A DNA stretch of 64,000 nt from Nitrosomonas sp. (GTDB lineage Bacteria > Pseudomonadota > Gammaproteobacteria > Burkholderiales > Nitrosomonadaceae): NCBI GenBank assembly GCA_019745325.1, contig JAIETK010000006.1:18989-82988 (forward strand), read 5' to 3'. The position numbers were made by a program, and so were the translations under genes. Under the pieces are notes generated by a model that searched no databases, had not been told where the DNA came from, and saw only the letters and a program-made list of their open reading frames with translations. This document shows, one piece after another, positions 25,123 through 34,540 of this stretch. Numbering within the stretch: position 1 is the first letter of the stretch; the number at the start of each line of letters is the position of its first letter.

Positions 25123-27942
25123 ATGGAATCCATAAAAATACGCGGTGCGCGCACGCATAATCTGAAAAATATCAACCTCGATCTGCCTCGCAACAAGCTC
25201 GTGGTTATCACCGGTTTATCCGGCTCCGGCAAATCTTCATTGGCTTTCGATACGCTCTACGCCGAGGGGCAGCGCCGCTACGTTGAATCGCTGTCGGCGT
25301 ATGCCCGGCAATTCCTGCAGTTAATGGAAAAACCGGATGTCGACCTGATCGAAGGATTGTCTCCGGCCATTGCCATCGAACAAAAGGCAACGTCGCATAA
25401 CCCGCGTTCGACGGTCGGCACCGTCACCGAGATTCATGACTATTTGCGCTTGCTGTTCGCCCGCGTCGGCGATCCATTCTGCCCCGAGCACAACATCGTG
25501 TTGACGGCGCAAAGTGTTTCGCAAATGGTCGATCATGTTTTGCAGCTACCGGCGGATACCCGCTTGATGATTTTGTCGCCGCTGATCGTGGAACGCAAAG
25601 GGGAACAAACCGAGCTGTTTGACGAGTTGCGCGCACAAGGCTTTGTAAGGCTGCGCATCGACGGTGAAGTGTATGAAATCGATGCGTTACCGAAATTGCA
25701 AAAAAACCAAAAACACACCATCGAAGTTGTGGTGGATCGCTTGAAAGTCTCTGCCGATGCCAAACAACGGCTGGCCGAGTCGTTCGAGGTGGCGCTGCGC
25801 CATTCGGAGGGACGCGCTTTGGCGGTGGAAATGGACAGCGGCCAGGAGCATTTATTCTCGGCGAAATTCAGCTGCCCGGTATGCAGCTACTCATTAGCCG
25901 AATTGGAACCCAGATTATTTTCTTTCAACAATCCGCTGGGCGCATGCAACAAATGCGATGGTTTAGGACAGATCACTTTTTTTGATCCAGCACGGGTCGT
26001 GGCTTTTCCGCATTTATCGCTGGCCGCCGGCGCCGTGCGCAATTGGGACCGGCGTAATCAGTTCTATTTCCAGCTCTTAACCAGCCTCGCCGCGCATTAT
26101 CAGTTTGATCTGGAAACACCTTTTGAGAAACTCGATGAATCGATCCGCAACATTATTTTGCACGGTTCCGGTAAAGAAAAAATACAATTTTCATATTTAA
26201 CGGAAAGCGGACGCAAACAGCAGGACGTTCATCCGTTCGAAGGCATTATTCCCAACCTGACCCGGCGCTACAAGGAAACCGAATCGCAGACCGTGCGCGA
26301 GGAGCTGGCAAAATACCTGAACGCCCAAACCTGCCCGGAATGCCAGGGCACGCGCTTATGCCGCTCGGCGCGGCATGTGCATGTCGCCGGAAAGGCGATT
26401 TACGAAATCAGCGCACTGCCGCTAAGAAAAGCCAGGGAATTATTCGATCATCTGGAATTATCCGGCCATAAGCAATCCATTGCGGAACGCATCATCAAGG
26501 AAATTTCCAGCCGTCTGCAATTTCTCAACAATGTCGGTCTGGATTATTTATCGCTGGATCGTTCCGCCGATACGCTATCGGGCGGCGAATCACAGCGTAT
26601 CCGCTTGGCCAGTCAAATCGGCTCCGGCTTGACCGGCGTCATGTACGTGCTGGATGAACCTTCCATCGGTTTGCACCAACGCGACAATGGCCGTTTGCTC
26701 GATACCCTTAAGAATCTGCGGGATCTGGGCAATAGCGTCATCGTGGTCGAGCATGACCAGGACGCGATCCAAATTGCCGATTATGTCGTCGATATGGGTC
26801 CCGGTGCCGGCGAACACGGCGGTTTCGTGATCGCGCAAGGCACGCCGCTTGAAATCCAGCGGAATGAAAGTTCGTTAACCGGAAAATATCTTTCCGGCGC
26901 CTTGGCGATCCATATACCGCGGCAACGGCATCCGCCTGGCGCAGAGCGGATTTTGCAGATTACCGGCGCCACCGGGAATAATTTAAAAAATGTCACGCTT
27001 AACTTGCCGGTCGGATTGTTTGTTTGCGTGACCGGTGTTTCGGGATCCGGCAAATCGACACTCATCAACGAAACCCTGCATCGCGCAGTTGCCCGCCATC
27101 TCTACGGCAGCAATGACGAACCCGCGCCGCATCAGCAAATTGACGGACTGGCTTTCTTCGACAAAGTCATCAATATGGATCAAAGCCCGATCGGACGAAC
27201 GCCGCGTTCCAATCCCGCAACGTATACCGGCTTGTTTACGCCGATCCGCGACTTATTTTCCGGCGTGCCGCAAGCTCGTGAACGCGGTTACGCGCCCGGG
27301 CGGTTTTCGTTCAACGTCAAGGGCGGACGCTGCGAATCTTGCCAGGGAGATGGCGTGATCAAAGTTGAAATGCATTTCCTGCCGGATATCTATGTCACTT
27401 GCGATGTCTGCCACGGTCACCGCTATAACCGTGAAACGCTCGAAATTCAATATAAGGGAAAAAATATCAGTGAAATTTTACAAATGACGGTAGAAAACGC
27501 ATTGGAATTTTTCACACCGGTACCGGTGGTGGCGCGCAAACTGCAAACCTTGATGGATGTGGGTCTCGGCTATATCACGTTGGGGCAATCCGCCACCACC
27601 CTTTCCGGGGGAGAAGCGCAACGCGTCAAGCTGTCGCTGGAGCTGTCAAAACGCGATACCGGACGCACCTTGTACATTCTCGATGAACCAACCACCGGTT
27701 TGCATTTTCAGGATATCGATCTATTGCTCAAAGTGTTGCACCGATTGCGCGATCACGGCAATACCGTGGTCGTGATCGAACATAATCTGGATGTCATCAA
27801 AACCGCCGATTGGATTATCGATTTGGGACCGGAGGGCGGCGACGGCGGCGGCTGCATAGTGGCGGAAGGCACCCCGGAATCCATCGCAACGAATCCGGAC
27901 AGCTTTACCGGTCATTACTTGCGCACCATGCTATCTCAATGA
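25123..27942 (+). CDS. uvrA: Excinuclease ABC subunit A
   Basis: This 939-residue damage-recognition ATPase of nucleotide excision repair is full length. It has two ABC modules with Walker [10 protein letters not shown] and GVSGSGKST, signatures LSGGESQR and LSGGEAQR, and Walker B YVLDEPS and YILDEPT. The zinc modules are visible as CPVC...CNKC in the first half and CESC...CDVC in the second. No LexA-type CTGT-N8-ACAG box is evident in the 66-base divergent region with the MFS gene. The stop codon overlaps the glycerate kinase ATG (ATGA), indicating coupled translation. Confidence 0.98.
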   Translation: MESIKIRGARTHNLKNINLDLPRNKLVVITGLSGSGKSSLAFDTLYAEGQRRYVESLSAYARQFLQLMEKPDVDLIEGLSPAIAIEQKATSHNPRSTVGTVTEIHDYLRLLFARVGDPFCPEHNIVLTAQSVSQMVDHVLQLPADTRLMILSPLIVERKGEQTELFDELRAQGFVRLRIDGEVYEIDALPKLQKNQKHTIEVVVDRLKVSADAKQRLAESFEVALRHSEGRALAVEMDSGQEHLFSAKFSCPVCSYSLAELEPRLFSFNNPLGACNKCDGLGQITFFDPARVVAFPHLSLAAGAVRNWDRRNQFYFQLLTSLAAHYQFDLETPFEKLDESIRNIILHGSGKEKIQFSYLTESGRKQQDVHPFEGIIPNLTRRYKETESQTVREELAKYLNAQTCPECQGTRLCRSARHVHVAGKAIYEISALPLRKARELFDHLELSGHKQSIAERIIKEISSRLQFLNNVGLDYLSLDRSADTLSGGESQRIRLASQIGSGLTGVMYVLDEPSIGLHQRDNGRLLDTLKNLRDLGNSVIVVEHDQDAIQIADYVVDMGPGAGEHGGFVIAQGTPLEIQRNESSLTGKYLSGALAIHIPRQRHPPGAERILQITGATGNNLKNVTLNLPVGLFVCVTGVSGSGKSTLINETLHRAVARHLYGSNDEPAPHQQIDGLAFFDKVINMDQSPIGRTPRSNPATYTGLFTPIRDLFSGVPQARERGYAPGRFSFNVKGGRCESCQGDGVIKVEMHFLPDIYVTCDVCHGHRYNRETLEIQYKGKNISEILQMTVENALEFFTPVPVVARKLQTLMDVGLGYITLGQSATTLSGGEAQRVKLSLELSKRDTGRTLYILDEPTTGLHFQDIDLLLKVLHRLRDHGNTVVVIEHNLDVIKTADWIIDLGPEGGDGGGCIVAEGTPESIATNPDSFTGHYLRTMLSQ

Positions 27943-29210
27943 ATCCGCGCGAATATCTGCTGGAAAGCTTTTCGGTCGCTGTCAAAGCGGCTGATCCGGC
28001 TCATATCGTGCCGCGATATCTGCCGCAACCACCTCGCGGACGTACGTTTGTCGTTGGCGCCGGAAAAGCGTCCGCGGCAATGGCGGCAGCAGTTGAAGCT
28101 GCATGGCCTGACGCAGCGCTGCTGGATGGCATCGTGGTGACGCGCTATGGGCATGCATTACCAACTCGTACTGTTCGAATCGTTGAGGCCGGGCATCCCA
28201 TTCCTGACGAAAACGGCGAACAAGCTGCACGAGAAATTCTTGCTGCGGTGAAAACATTAACTTCCGAGGATTTGCTGCTTTGCTTGTTCAGCGGCGGCGG
28301 CTCCAGTTTACTGCCGCTTCCAGTGGACGGCATATCATTGCAAGATCTGCAAACCATGACAAAGCTGTTATTGCAATGCGGCGCGACAATCCAGGAAATC
28401 AATATTGTCCGCAAGCATTTGTCCGCAATCCAGGGCGGCAAGCTTGCAACCGCTTGTCAGGCTCCGGTTCTTTCACTGATTATTTCCGATGTCACCGGCG
28501 ACGATGCGATTCATATCGCTTCCGGCCCATGTGCTGCCGATCCTTCGACCTTTTCCGACGCTCTCGCAGTACTGGAACGCTACCACCTGGATGCGCCGCT
28601 TGCGGTCACCAGGCTATTGCGTGCCGGCCAAGCGGGTACCGTTGCGGAAACTCCCAAACCCGGATCTCGCTTCTTTTCGCGCACCGAAAATATCATCATT
28701 GCAAATGGACATCAATCTTTGGTCGCGGCGGAAAATTATTTTCAGGCTTTGGGGTTCAATACGCTGATACTTGGTGATACGGTTACTGGAGAAGCCCGTG
28801 AAATTGCGAAAAGTTATGCCGCATTGGCGCGGGAAATTCACACCTATCCGCGCTTACTTAAAACACCCGTCGTTTTGCTTTCGGGCGGAGAGACGACGGT
28901 CACTATCACAGGCAATGGCCGTGGCGGCCGTAACGCTGAATTCTTGCTTTCGCTATTCGTTGAACTGACCGGAATAGATAATGTTTATGCGCTGGCATGC
29001 GATACCGATGGATTGGACGGCACGGAAAATAATGCTGGGGCAATTTTTTCGCCGGATTCTTTCACTCGTGCGAAACAACTCGGATTAAATCCGGCCGCAT
29101 TTCTATCGAATAATGACTCGTATACTTTCTTTCAACGCTTAAACGATTTAGTCATGACCTGCCCTACACGCACCAATGTTAACGATTACCGGGCGATTCT
29201 CATTCTTTAA
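27939..29210 (+). CDS. Glycerate 2-kinase, MOFRL family
   Basis: This 423-residue protein is of the GckA/TtuD-type glycerate kinase (DUF4147 plus MOFRL C-terminal domain). It phosphorylates D-glycerate to 2-phosphoglycerate. Landmarks are [50 protein letters not shown] and [19 protein letters not shown]. The MOFRL signature [27 protein letters not shown] is followed by [19 protein letters not shown]. The start at 27939 overlaps the uvrA stop by 4 bases. A longer frame from 27810 adds only out-of-frame uvrA sequence. The gene converges with, and overlaps by 11 bases, the gene at 29200. Confidence 0.93.
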   Translation: MNPREYLLESFSVAVKAADPAHIVPRYLPQPPRGRTFVVGAGKASAAMAAAVEAAWPDAALLDGIVVTRYGHALPTRTVRIVEAGHPIPDENGEQAAREILAAVKTLTSEDLLLCLFSGGGSSLLPLPVDGISLQDLQTMTKLLLQCGATIQEINIVRKHLSAIQGGKLATACQAPVLSLIISDVTGDDAIHIASGPCAADPSTFSDALAVLERYHLDAPLAVTRLLRAGQAGTVAETPKPGSRFFSRTENIIIANGHQSLVAAENYFQALGFNTLILGDTVTGEAREIAKSYAALAREIHTYPRLLKTPVVLLSGGETTVTITGNGRGGRNAEFLLSLFVELTGIDNVYALACDTDGLDGTENNAGAIFSPDSFTRAKQLGLNPAAFLSNNDSYTFFQRLNDLVMTCPTRTNVNDYRAILIL

Positions 29211-29772
29211 TTGAGCATGCGGGTTCCTGATTGGAAACAATCGGAGTTTCCCAGCTCCGATCGATTTGTATCGATGACAGTAATAAGCCTTGTTCAAACC
29301 ACCGGCTTATCACATACTCATAAAATTGCTGATTTCTTGCAACGGGAATGGACGAGGCTAGCTGCTTGCCGCGTTCGGTAAGCAGCACATGCCCCAAATC
29401 CAGGCAATTATTTTCATCGGCCTGGAAACCGATTTTTGTGGGTTTACCGCAATAGAACACGCGCGTATGCTTGCCAAACCCTTTCTTAACGAACCCTGCT
29501 TTTTCAAAACGAATTAATCCGGCATCCGCCAATCCTTGCAATGATGCCGCGGTGATTCCTTGATTGGTATAAATCGAATGATTCAGGTCAAACACCAGTG
29601 GCAAAGGTTCTCCCTGCACCCAGAGAAATTGACACAACGCTTCGAATGCGCGCCGGTCTTCCAAAGCTAAAAATTCTACTTGGCTGGATTGATCAAGCGT
29701 TTTATCTTCTGTCTGCAAATTCATCGGTTGAAACAACCGTTTGATCGCCGGCAATAAACTGCGGATTTTCAT
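29200..29772 (-). CDS. Hypothetical soluble protein, possible winged-helix segment
   Basis: This 190-residue protein starts MKIRSLLPAIKRLFQP. The central region (LEDRRAFEALCQFLWVQGEP, GITAASLQGLADAGLIRFEKAGFVKKG, DLGHVLLTERGKQLASSI) has the spacing of a winged-helix fold: a helix-turn-helix followed by a late TERGKQLA block, as in DUF2806/TIGR03899-like proteins. Family not confirmed. It begins 7 bases after the membrane-protein gene at 29780 and is probably co-transcribed with it. Its 3' end overlaps the glycerate kinase gene by 11 bases. Confidence 0.6.
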   Translation of the reverse strand: MKIRSLLPAIKRLFQPMNLQTEDKTLDQSSQVEFLALEDRRAFEALCQFLWVQGEPLPLVFDLNHSIYTNQGITAASLQGLADAGLIRFEKAGFVKKGFGKHTRVFYCGKPTKIGFQADENNCLDLGHVLLTERGKQLASSIPVARNQQFYEYVISRWFEQGLLLSSIQIDRSWETPIVSNQEPACSIKE

Positions 29773-29779
29773 TTTCCGG

Positions 29780-30241
29780 TTATTTGTCGGATTTTTCTTC
29801 TGATTTCTTTGAATCGTTTGCTGATTCAGATGCAACGGCTGTTTGATCGTTCTGATCCTCAATCTCGCTCGTTTGTTCAGATCCTTCCGCTTGTTCTGTC
29901 ACTTTATCTTTCGTTTTGGAAGTGTTCTTCACTTTTAATTTACGCGATTTGATCTCACGATTGATTTCTTCAAGAAAAGCAAGATTGTCTTTACGCTGCT
30001 TATCGCTTTTATACCAAGAAATACATGTGATGGTCCCCATGATGATTAAAATGATACTCATCACATCGATGCCATCCAGAATCATGAATGTAACGCCGGT
30101 TGAAATAGCAAAAGCCCCCAATAGCCCGGTAAACAACCACATTTTCGTGCCAGATCCCGACTTTTTACTAACTTCGCCCAGAGATTCAAGACGATCTCGC
30201 GTGGAGATCAGCTCTTCATCTGTCCAATCCTTCATACTCAT
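29780..30241 (-). CDS. Hypothetical membrane protein with charged C-terminal tail
   Basis: This 153-residue protein starts MSMKDWTDEELISTRDRL after GGGAGGGG, which decides the start. Two adjacent hydrophobic segments (MWLFTGLLGAFAISTGVTFMIL and VMSIILIIMGTITCISWY) form a hairpin in the membrane. A Lys/Glu-rich helix follows, then a low-complexity Glu/Ser/Asp/Gln tail of about 45 residues. Not recognised. It likely works with the soluble protein encoded immediately downstream. Confidence 0.65.
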   Translation of the reverse strand: MSMKDWTDEELISTRDRLESLGEVSKKSGSGTKMWLFTGLLGAFAISTGVTFMILDGIDVMSIILIIMGTITCISWYKSDKQRKDNLAFLEEINREIKSRKLKVKNTSKTKDKVTEQAEGSEQTSEIEDQNDQTAVASESANDSKKSEEKSDK

Positions 30242-30338
30242 AACGATACCCCTCCCATAAACACGCCGGTGCGCAATTAATTTTAGATTTGAATTCCGTA
30301 GAAGTGCACAAGCGCTCATTATAATTTCTTTTTAAAAT

Positions 30339-30366
30339 AAAAAAGGCACCTTACGGTGCCTTTTTT
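30339..30366. terminator. Bidirectional rho-independent terminator after porin gene
   Basis: Perfect hairpin AAAAAAGGCACC-TTAC-GGTGCCTTTTTT. The T-run works on either strand; on the minus strand it ends the porin transcript. Confidence 0.9.
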
Positions 30367-30383
30367 ACTAACGAAAGTTACTA

Positions 30384-31607
30384 TTAGAAGTTGTGACGCA
30401 TACCTAAAGAATAGGTATTGCTGTCTTGGAATTGAGCATTCTTATCGTCAACCATCGCCCGTTGGTAACCGCCAAACAGACTTGAACGTTTGCTCAGGTT
30501 ATGGATCGCGCCTACGGTGAAGCTGCTTACTTCACGGCTTTGAGCAAGACCGACAACACCGTTTGCATTGGTTTGACCGCCTTGAGCGACAAAACTGGTA
30601 TTACCCCAGTCATACTTACCGCTGGCAAACCAGATATTACCGTCGCCACCCATGTTCATAGCGGAATTACATTGCGCTCCACCACCAGCAACAAGACCAC
30701 CACGTGAATCAGGCAGACCCGTTGCTGGATTGCCTAACTGCGCTGCATTGGTACAGGTTGCCGCGCCAACTGCATTGTTAATATGCTCGTATTGACCGCT
30801 TAAGGTAAATTGTTGATAGTTCCATGAACCGCCACCACGCCATACGTGCTCATTGTTCAACAAACCTTGTACGGTTTTTTGACGGGTACTGACGTTATCG
30901 CGTGAATAACCACCGAACACCGCAAAATTATGGCCTTGCCATTGTGCATCGTATTTACCCGCAACTTGGAAGTCCCATTCGCCATCTTCACCGCCGGCAT
31001 TCGATTGACTACCTTGGAAACCACTGCTTGGAGCGATAAAATTTGCCGGATCCAATCTATTGGAATCACCCGGCATTAACAAACCAGCAAAGCTAAAACC
31101 TTCAACTCTAGGTGAATCATAACGTACTGCGCTGTTTACAAAACCTTGTGCACCTGAGCCATAGCCATTTGCAGATGACATCATAGTACCGCCGCTACCA
31201 CCCGCTTGCAACGTAGTGTAAGCAAACGGATCAATCGTCATACCACCTGCAAAATCTTTGAATGGAGATTGAACGCGTCCAAATTTCACTTCACCCCAAT
31301 TATCATTCGCCAAAGCAACCCAGCGTTCACGTGCAACACCTAACGCACCGGCGCCTGTATTAAAACCATATTCAACATGTGCTTTTGCTTTAAAACCACC
31401 ACCCAAGCTTTCAGTTACATGCATACCCATTCTTGAACGACCTGTATCGTCACCTATCAAAGCCTGACTACTTTGGTTCTCACGGTTAACAGTAGCGTAT
31501 TCCGCTTGAACACTACCGAAAAGGGTTACATGAGTACCTTGTGCCGATGCTGCCATTGGAACTGCAAGTGCACCAGCTACTGCCAACGAAATTAGTTTCT
31601 TCTTCAT
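30384..31607 (-). CDS. Outer-membrane porin, Neisseria-type (Porin_4)
   Basis: This 407-residue protein has a clear signal peptide (MKKKLISLAVAGALAVPMAASAQG). The mature start THVTLFGSVQAEY and the blocks GMHVTESLGGGFKAKAHVEYG, ARERWVALANDNWGEVKFGR are typical of betaproteobacterial 16-strand trimeric porins. The C-terminus ends YSLGMRHNF, with the terminal Phe needed for BAM-mediated insertion. It forms a diffusion pore for small solutes. A run with Cys (TCTNAAQ...QCNSA) lies in a probable loop. The 370-bp upstream region holds paired palindromes at 31781-31817. Confidence 0.93.
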   Translation of the reverse strand: MKKKLISLAVAGALAVPMAASAQGTHVTLFGSVQAEYATVNRENQSSQALIGDDTGRSRMGMHVTESLGGGFKAKAHVEYGFNTGAGALGVARERWVALANDNWGEVKFGRVQSPFKDFAGGMTIDPFAYTTLQAGGSGGTMMSSANGYGSGAQGFVNSAVRYDSPRVEGFSFAGLLMPGDSNRLDPANFIAPSSGFQGSQSNAGGEDGEWDFQVAGKYDAQWQGHNFAVFGGYSRDNVSTRQKTVQGLLNNEHVWRGGGSWNYQQFTLSGQYEHINNAVGAATCTNAAQLGNPATGLPDSRGGLVAGGGAQCNSAMNMGGDGNIWFASGKYDWGNTSFVAQGGQTNANGVVGLAQSREVSSFTVGAIHNLSKRSSLFGGYQRAMVDDKNAQFQDSNTYSLGMRHNF

Positions 31608-31978
31608 ACTGAAGTTCTCCTTTAATGTTTAAAACGACTGGGGCCGTCCTATTTTTCATTCACCACACTCCGCTGGAATGCACCCCGCTTGTTCGGACCT
31701 TCCGTCTCGGAAAGGTTTGGCTTGATTGTGCACAACACAGAAACGTACTGCAAGAAAAATAAGAATTTTTTGTGAAATTCGCAACAGCGATGTTGCAACC
31801 ATGCAACAGATCTGTTGTTTTTCTGACCATGACACCCATTTCAAATTATTCTAATTCTCATTGAAACTCAAAACTCATGCCCAATAATCATGTTATTTAT
31901 CATTTTTTAGAAACAAGATTGGGTTATTATTTTATTCTTATCGCTTATCCGCATCAATTCTGATCGTAAGGTTTGATT
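31608..31978. other. Regulatory intergenic region between porin and L,D-transpeptidase
   Basis: These 371 bases separate divergent genes. Present are a hairpin near the porin start (ACCTTCCG-TCT-CGGAAAGGT, 31697-31716, likely in the porin 5' leader), two adjacent palindromes at 31781-31817, and an AT-rich stretch (31840-31970) suited to promoters. I see no ORF worth calling. Confidence 0.55.
31781..31817. promoter_or_regulatory. Tandem palindromic operator-like sites GCAACA-N4-TGTTG
   Basis: GCAACAGCGATGTTGC (31781-31796) and GCAACAGATCTGTTG (31803-31817) share the same half-site. Their centres are 22 bp apart, about two helical turns, which favours binding of two dimers on one DNA face. They lie about 175 bp upstream of the porin start and 165 bp upstream of the transpeptidase start. 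The regulator is unknown. Confidence 0.6.
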
Positions 31979-32971
31979 ATGTTTAAAATTTTTCTTATTG
32001 TTTCACTCCTGATTAGTCCGCTCTTCATTCAATCTGCTGGCGCTGCAACATGGACGCTCCCGCCCCCGGACATCGATATTTTCGGTCAAGTCAGAACCAC
32101 TCAGGCAAGCCGATCTGAAACATTGCTCGATATTGCGCGCCAATATGACATTGGCCAGATCGAAATTTTGCTAGCCAACCCGAATGTCGATCGATGGCTG
32201 CCGGAAGACGGTTCGACGGTGATTTTGCCGAGTCGCTATATCATTCCCAAGGGTGAACGCAAAGGATTGTTGCTTAACTTACCGGAAATGCGGATTTATT
32301 ACTTTCCCGAACCTAAAAAAGGAGAAAAACCTTTAATTATTACTCACCCTGTTGGAATTGGCAGAATGGATTGGATAACACCACTCGGTATTTCAAAAAT
32401 AGTCGAAAAAAAGAAAGATCCGACCTGGATACCGCCGAAATCTCTACAGATGGATAGAATCGCGAATGGCGAAACGCCTTATCCCAGCATCGTTCCACCT
32501 GGACCGACTAACCCGCTCGGCCGCCATGCGATGCGCTTAAGCATCGGTAGCGGCAGCTACCTTATTCATGGCACTATCAAACCATTCGGTGTAGGCATGC
32601 GGGTTTCAGCAGGGTGTGTGCGGATGTACCCCGAAGATATTGAAGTACTCTTCGACAAGGTCCCTATCGGCACGCAGGTACAAATTGTCAATCAGCCAAT
32701 TAAGCTCGGATGGCAGCTCGACTCACTTTTCATTGAACTGCACCCGCCTTTGGAAGAAGATCAGGAGAAATATTCGAATTATCACAGTATCGTAGTTGCC
32801 GCCATCAATGATTTTCTAGCGCAAAATAACAGCAAAAGAAATATTCCCGAAGATTTTGAAATTAATCAAGAAGCTCTAACGCAAGCGATTTTAGAAAAGA
32901 GCGGAATGCCCGTTCTAATTTCCCGTTCTCGTTTACAAAATCAATTACAAACGCAGAACGATAAATTCTAA
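31979..32971 (+). CDS. L,D-transpeptidase (YkuD domain), ErfK/YbiS type
   Basis: This 330-residue periplasmic enzyme has a signal peptide (MFKIFLIVSLLISPLFIQSAGA). A LysM-like peptidoglycan-binding stretch (SETLLDIARQYDIGQIEILLANPNVDRWLPEDG) is followed by the YkuD catalytic domain with SYLIHGTIKPFGVGMRVSAGCVRM, catalytic Cys213. Domain order and ~310-residue mature size match E. coli ErfK/YbiS/YcfS, which attach Braun lipoprotein to peptidoglycan. The Lpp-like gene at 33062 is next door, supporting that role. TAAGG precedes the ATG. A hairpin terminator follows. Confidence 0.9.
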   Translation: MFKIFLIVSLLISPLFIQSAGAATWTLPPPDIDIFGQVRTTQASRSETLLDIARQYDIGQIEILLANPNVDRWLPEDGSTVILPSRYIIPKGERKGLLLNLPEMRIYYFPEPKKGEKPLIITHPVGIGRMDWITPLGISKIVEKKKDPTWIPPKSLQMDRIANGETPYPSIVPPGPTNPLGRHAMRLSIGSGSYLIHGTIKPFGVGMRVSAGCVRMYPEDIEVLFDKVPIGTQVQIVNQPIKLGWQLDSLFIELHPPLEEDQEKYSNYHSIVVAAINDFLAQNNSKRNIPEDFEINQEALTQAILEKSGMPVLISRSRLQNQLQTQNDKF

Positions 32972-33000
32972 TTTTCTAATTTCTATTTGCCTTTACCCAT

Positions 33001-33030
33001 AAAAAAACCCCTCAACCGAGGGGTTTTTTT
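33001..33030. terminator. Bidirectional rho-independent terminator
   Basis: Hairpin AAAAAAACCCCTC-AACC-GAGGGGTTTTTTT between the convergent L,D-transpeptidase and Lpp-like genes; serves both strands. Confidence 0.92.
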
Positions 33031-33061
33031 ATCTGCTTATCTACTCTACTAGCTGAAAAGC

Positions 33062-33352
33062 TTATTTATGCATTGCTTTCTTGAACATACGATCAATTTT
33101 TTCAGCTGTATCCATTGAACGTCTGTTAGCATCTTCCGCAATGCGAACTGCTTCGTTTGCTCTCGCATTCGCCGCATCTGCAGCTTGTCTTGCAGCTGAT
33201 GCTTCACTTTTTACTGCAGCGATATCAGCATTTACCTTATTTTGTAACTCTTCAAGCTGTGCTGTAGTTGCACACCCTGTTAACCCAATAAAAGCTCCCG
33301 CAACGACTGCCAGCGTTAGCTTACGAACTGGATGCTGGATTTTTCCTTTCAT
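33062..33352 (-). CDS. Lpp/OprI-like alanine-zipper lipoprotein
   Basis: This 96-residue lipoprotein has a lipobox (GLTGC, Cys27) and a continuous helix with Ala/Leu heptads: LEELQNKVNADIAAVKSEASAARQAADAANARANEAVRIAEDANRR. It ends KKAMHK with a C-terminal Lys, as in Braun lipoprotein, whose terminal Lys is linked to peptidoglycan. It should form a trimeric coiled coil tethering the outer membrane to the wall. Two L,D-transpeptidase genes flank it, the enzymes that make or edit such links. Compared with E. coli Lpp (58 mature residues) it is slightly longer (70). Confidence 0.85.
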   Translation of the reverse strand: MKGKIQHPVRKLTLAVVAGAFIGLTGCATTAQLEELQNKVNADIAAVKSEASAARQAADAANARANEAVRIAEDANRRSMDTAEKIDRMFKKAMHK

Positions 33353-33648
33353 TCCGATCTCCTCAGTTGTTTATTTTATTCAATACGGACAAACATTCAC
33401 AACTTTGTTGCCACCACTATCTATCAATTAACCGGCAACGCAGTGGAATCTTATCTGATTTCTTCCGCAAAATAAATGGATTCTGTGACAAATTTACCAA
33501 TTGCTTCGGCATAAACACAACACAACAAAGAACAAGTATCTAATAAATATGAATAATTTATATACATTTTAAGATTCAAGCAATTAACAACAAACTAAAT
33601 TATTAAGCGAACTAATCTAACCGATAAGATTTGCCAGCAAGATGATGA

Positions 33649-34215
33649 TTAACGAATATTTACCATAATACCTGGCTTGATCCATTTCCCAAGTTGATCA
33701 ATCTGTTCGTTTGTCAGCGCTATGCAACCATTCGTCCAGTTGTATTGATGATGCACTTCCCGATCACCTCTGCCGATTCCGTGGATACCGATATAACCGC
33801 CCAGTGGCGTATTTTGGGGTGGTGTTCTACCTTTGATTTTTGCGCGCCAGATCGATAACCAGGTATCTTCATCAATCCTGTTTTCATCAAAAGCACGCTT
33901 CGCAGTCTCAAGATTCGGATAGTTCAGGCCATAAAAACGGTAATAACGGCTTTTTTCATTCACCCAGCCAACCTTAAATTGACCCAACGGGGTTTTGTCA
34001 TCCAGCGTCATCTTTGAACGGGTGGTACCGTATCGCCCGATCGCCACATTCTCGAATACTGCTTGAACGGTATTTCCTTGCATCACCGACAAAGTATGTT
34101 CCGTGGTATCCACATCAATCCATATACCATTGTCTGCTTGAGCAAACTGACTGAATGCCATCAACCCAATCAAAAAGACCATCAGAAAATGAATAAGATA
34201 ATTTTGCTTTTCCAC
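33649..34215 (-). CDS. L,D-transpeptidase (YkuD domain), short form
   Basis: This 188-residue protein has a signal peptide or N-terminal anchor (LIHFLMVFLIGLMAFSQFAQA). The YkuD domain follows: IWIDVDTTEHTLSVMQGN, SKMTLDDKTPLGQFKVGWVN, GGYIGIHGIGRGDREVHHQYNW, and catalytic TNGCIAL (Cys164). It is a single-domain enzyme without LysM, unlike its neighbour at 31979. It could make 3-3 peptidoglycan crosslinks or remodel lipoprotein attachment. Reported relatives include both transferases and amidase-like editors, so the precise reaction is open. It is divergent from hypC. Confidence 0.87.
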   Translation of the reverse strand: MEKQNYLIHFLMVFLIGLMAFSQFAQADNGIWIDVDTTEHTLSVMQGNTVQAVFENVAIGRYGTTRSKMTLDDKTPLGQFKVGWVNEKSRYYRFYGLNYPNLETAKRAFDENRIDEDTWLSIWRAKIKGRTPPQNTPLGGYIGIHGIGRGDREVHHQYNWTNGCIALTNEQIDQLGKWIKPGIMVNIR

Positions 34216-34294
34216 TTTACTTTATTGACTACCGAGAATTAGGATAGCTAATTATGTCATAATTTCCCCGTCCGGAAACTTTCATAAAACGCTT

Positions 34295-34534
34295 ATGTGC
34301 CTTGCTATTCCAGCCTATATCGAACAATTAACCGGCGAAAATTACGCGATTGTCAATATGAGTGGTATTCGCAAGGAAATTTCGCTGGAGCTGGTCGATA
34401 ATGCCGCCCCGGGTGATTATGTCGTTGTGCATGCCGGATTTGCGCTGCAGAAGCTTGACCCGATTGAAGCACAGCTTACATTGGCGATGTTTGCTGAAAT
34501 GTCGGACCCGAATAATAATGACATGGCGCAATGA
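34295..34534 (+). CDS. hypC: Hydrogenase maturation chaperone HypC
   Basis: This 79-residue protein begins MCLAIPAYIEQL, the invariant HypC start in which Cys2 binds the Fe(CN)2CO unit and the immature large subunit. It continues AIVNMSGIRKEISLELVDNAAPGDYVVVHAGFALQKLD, the OB-like body of the family. HypC shuttles with HypD to build the iron part of the [NiFe] centre. hypD starts 6 bases downstream. It is the first gene of hypC-D-E-X; the presumed client HoxH lies at 3057-4529. Confidence 0.95.
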   Translation: MCLAIPAYIEQLTGENYAIVNMSGIRKEISLELVDNAAPGDYVVVHAGFALQKLDPIEAQLTLAMFAEMSDPNNNDMAQ

Positions 34535-34540
34535 TTCATT

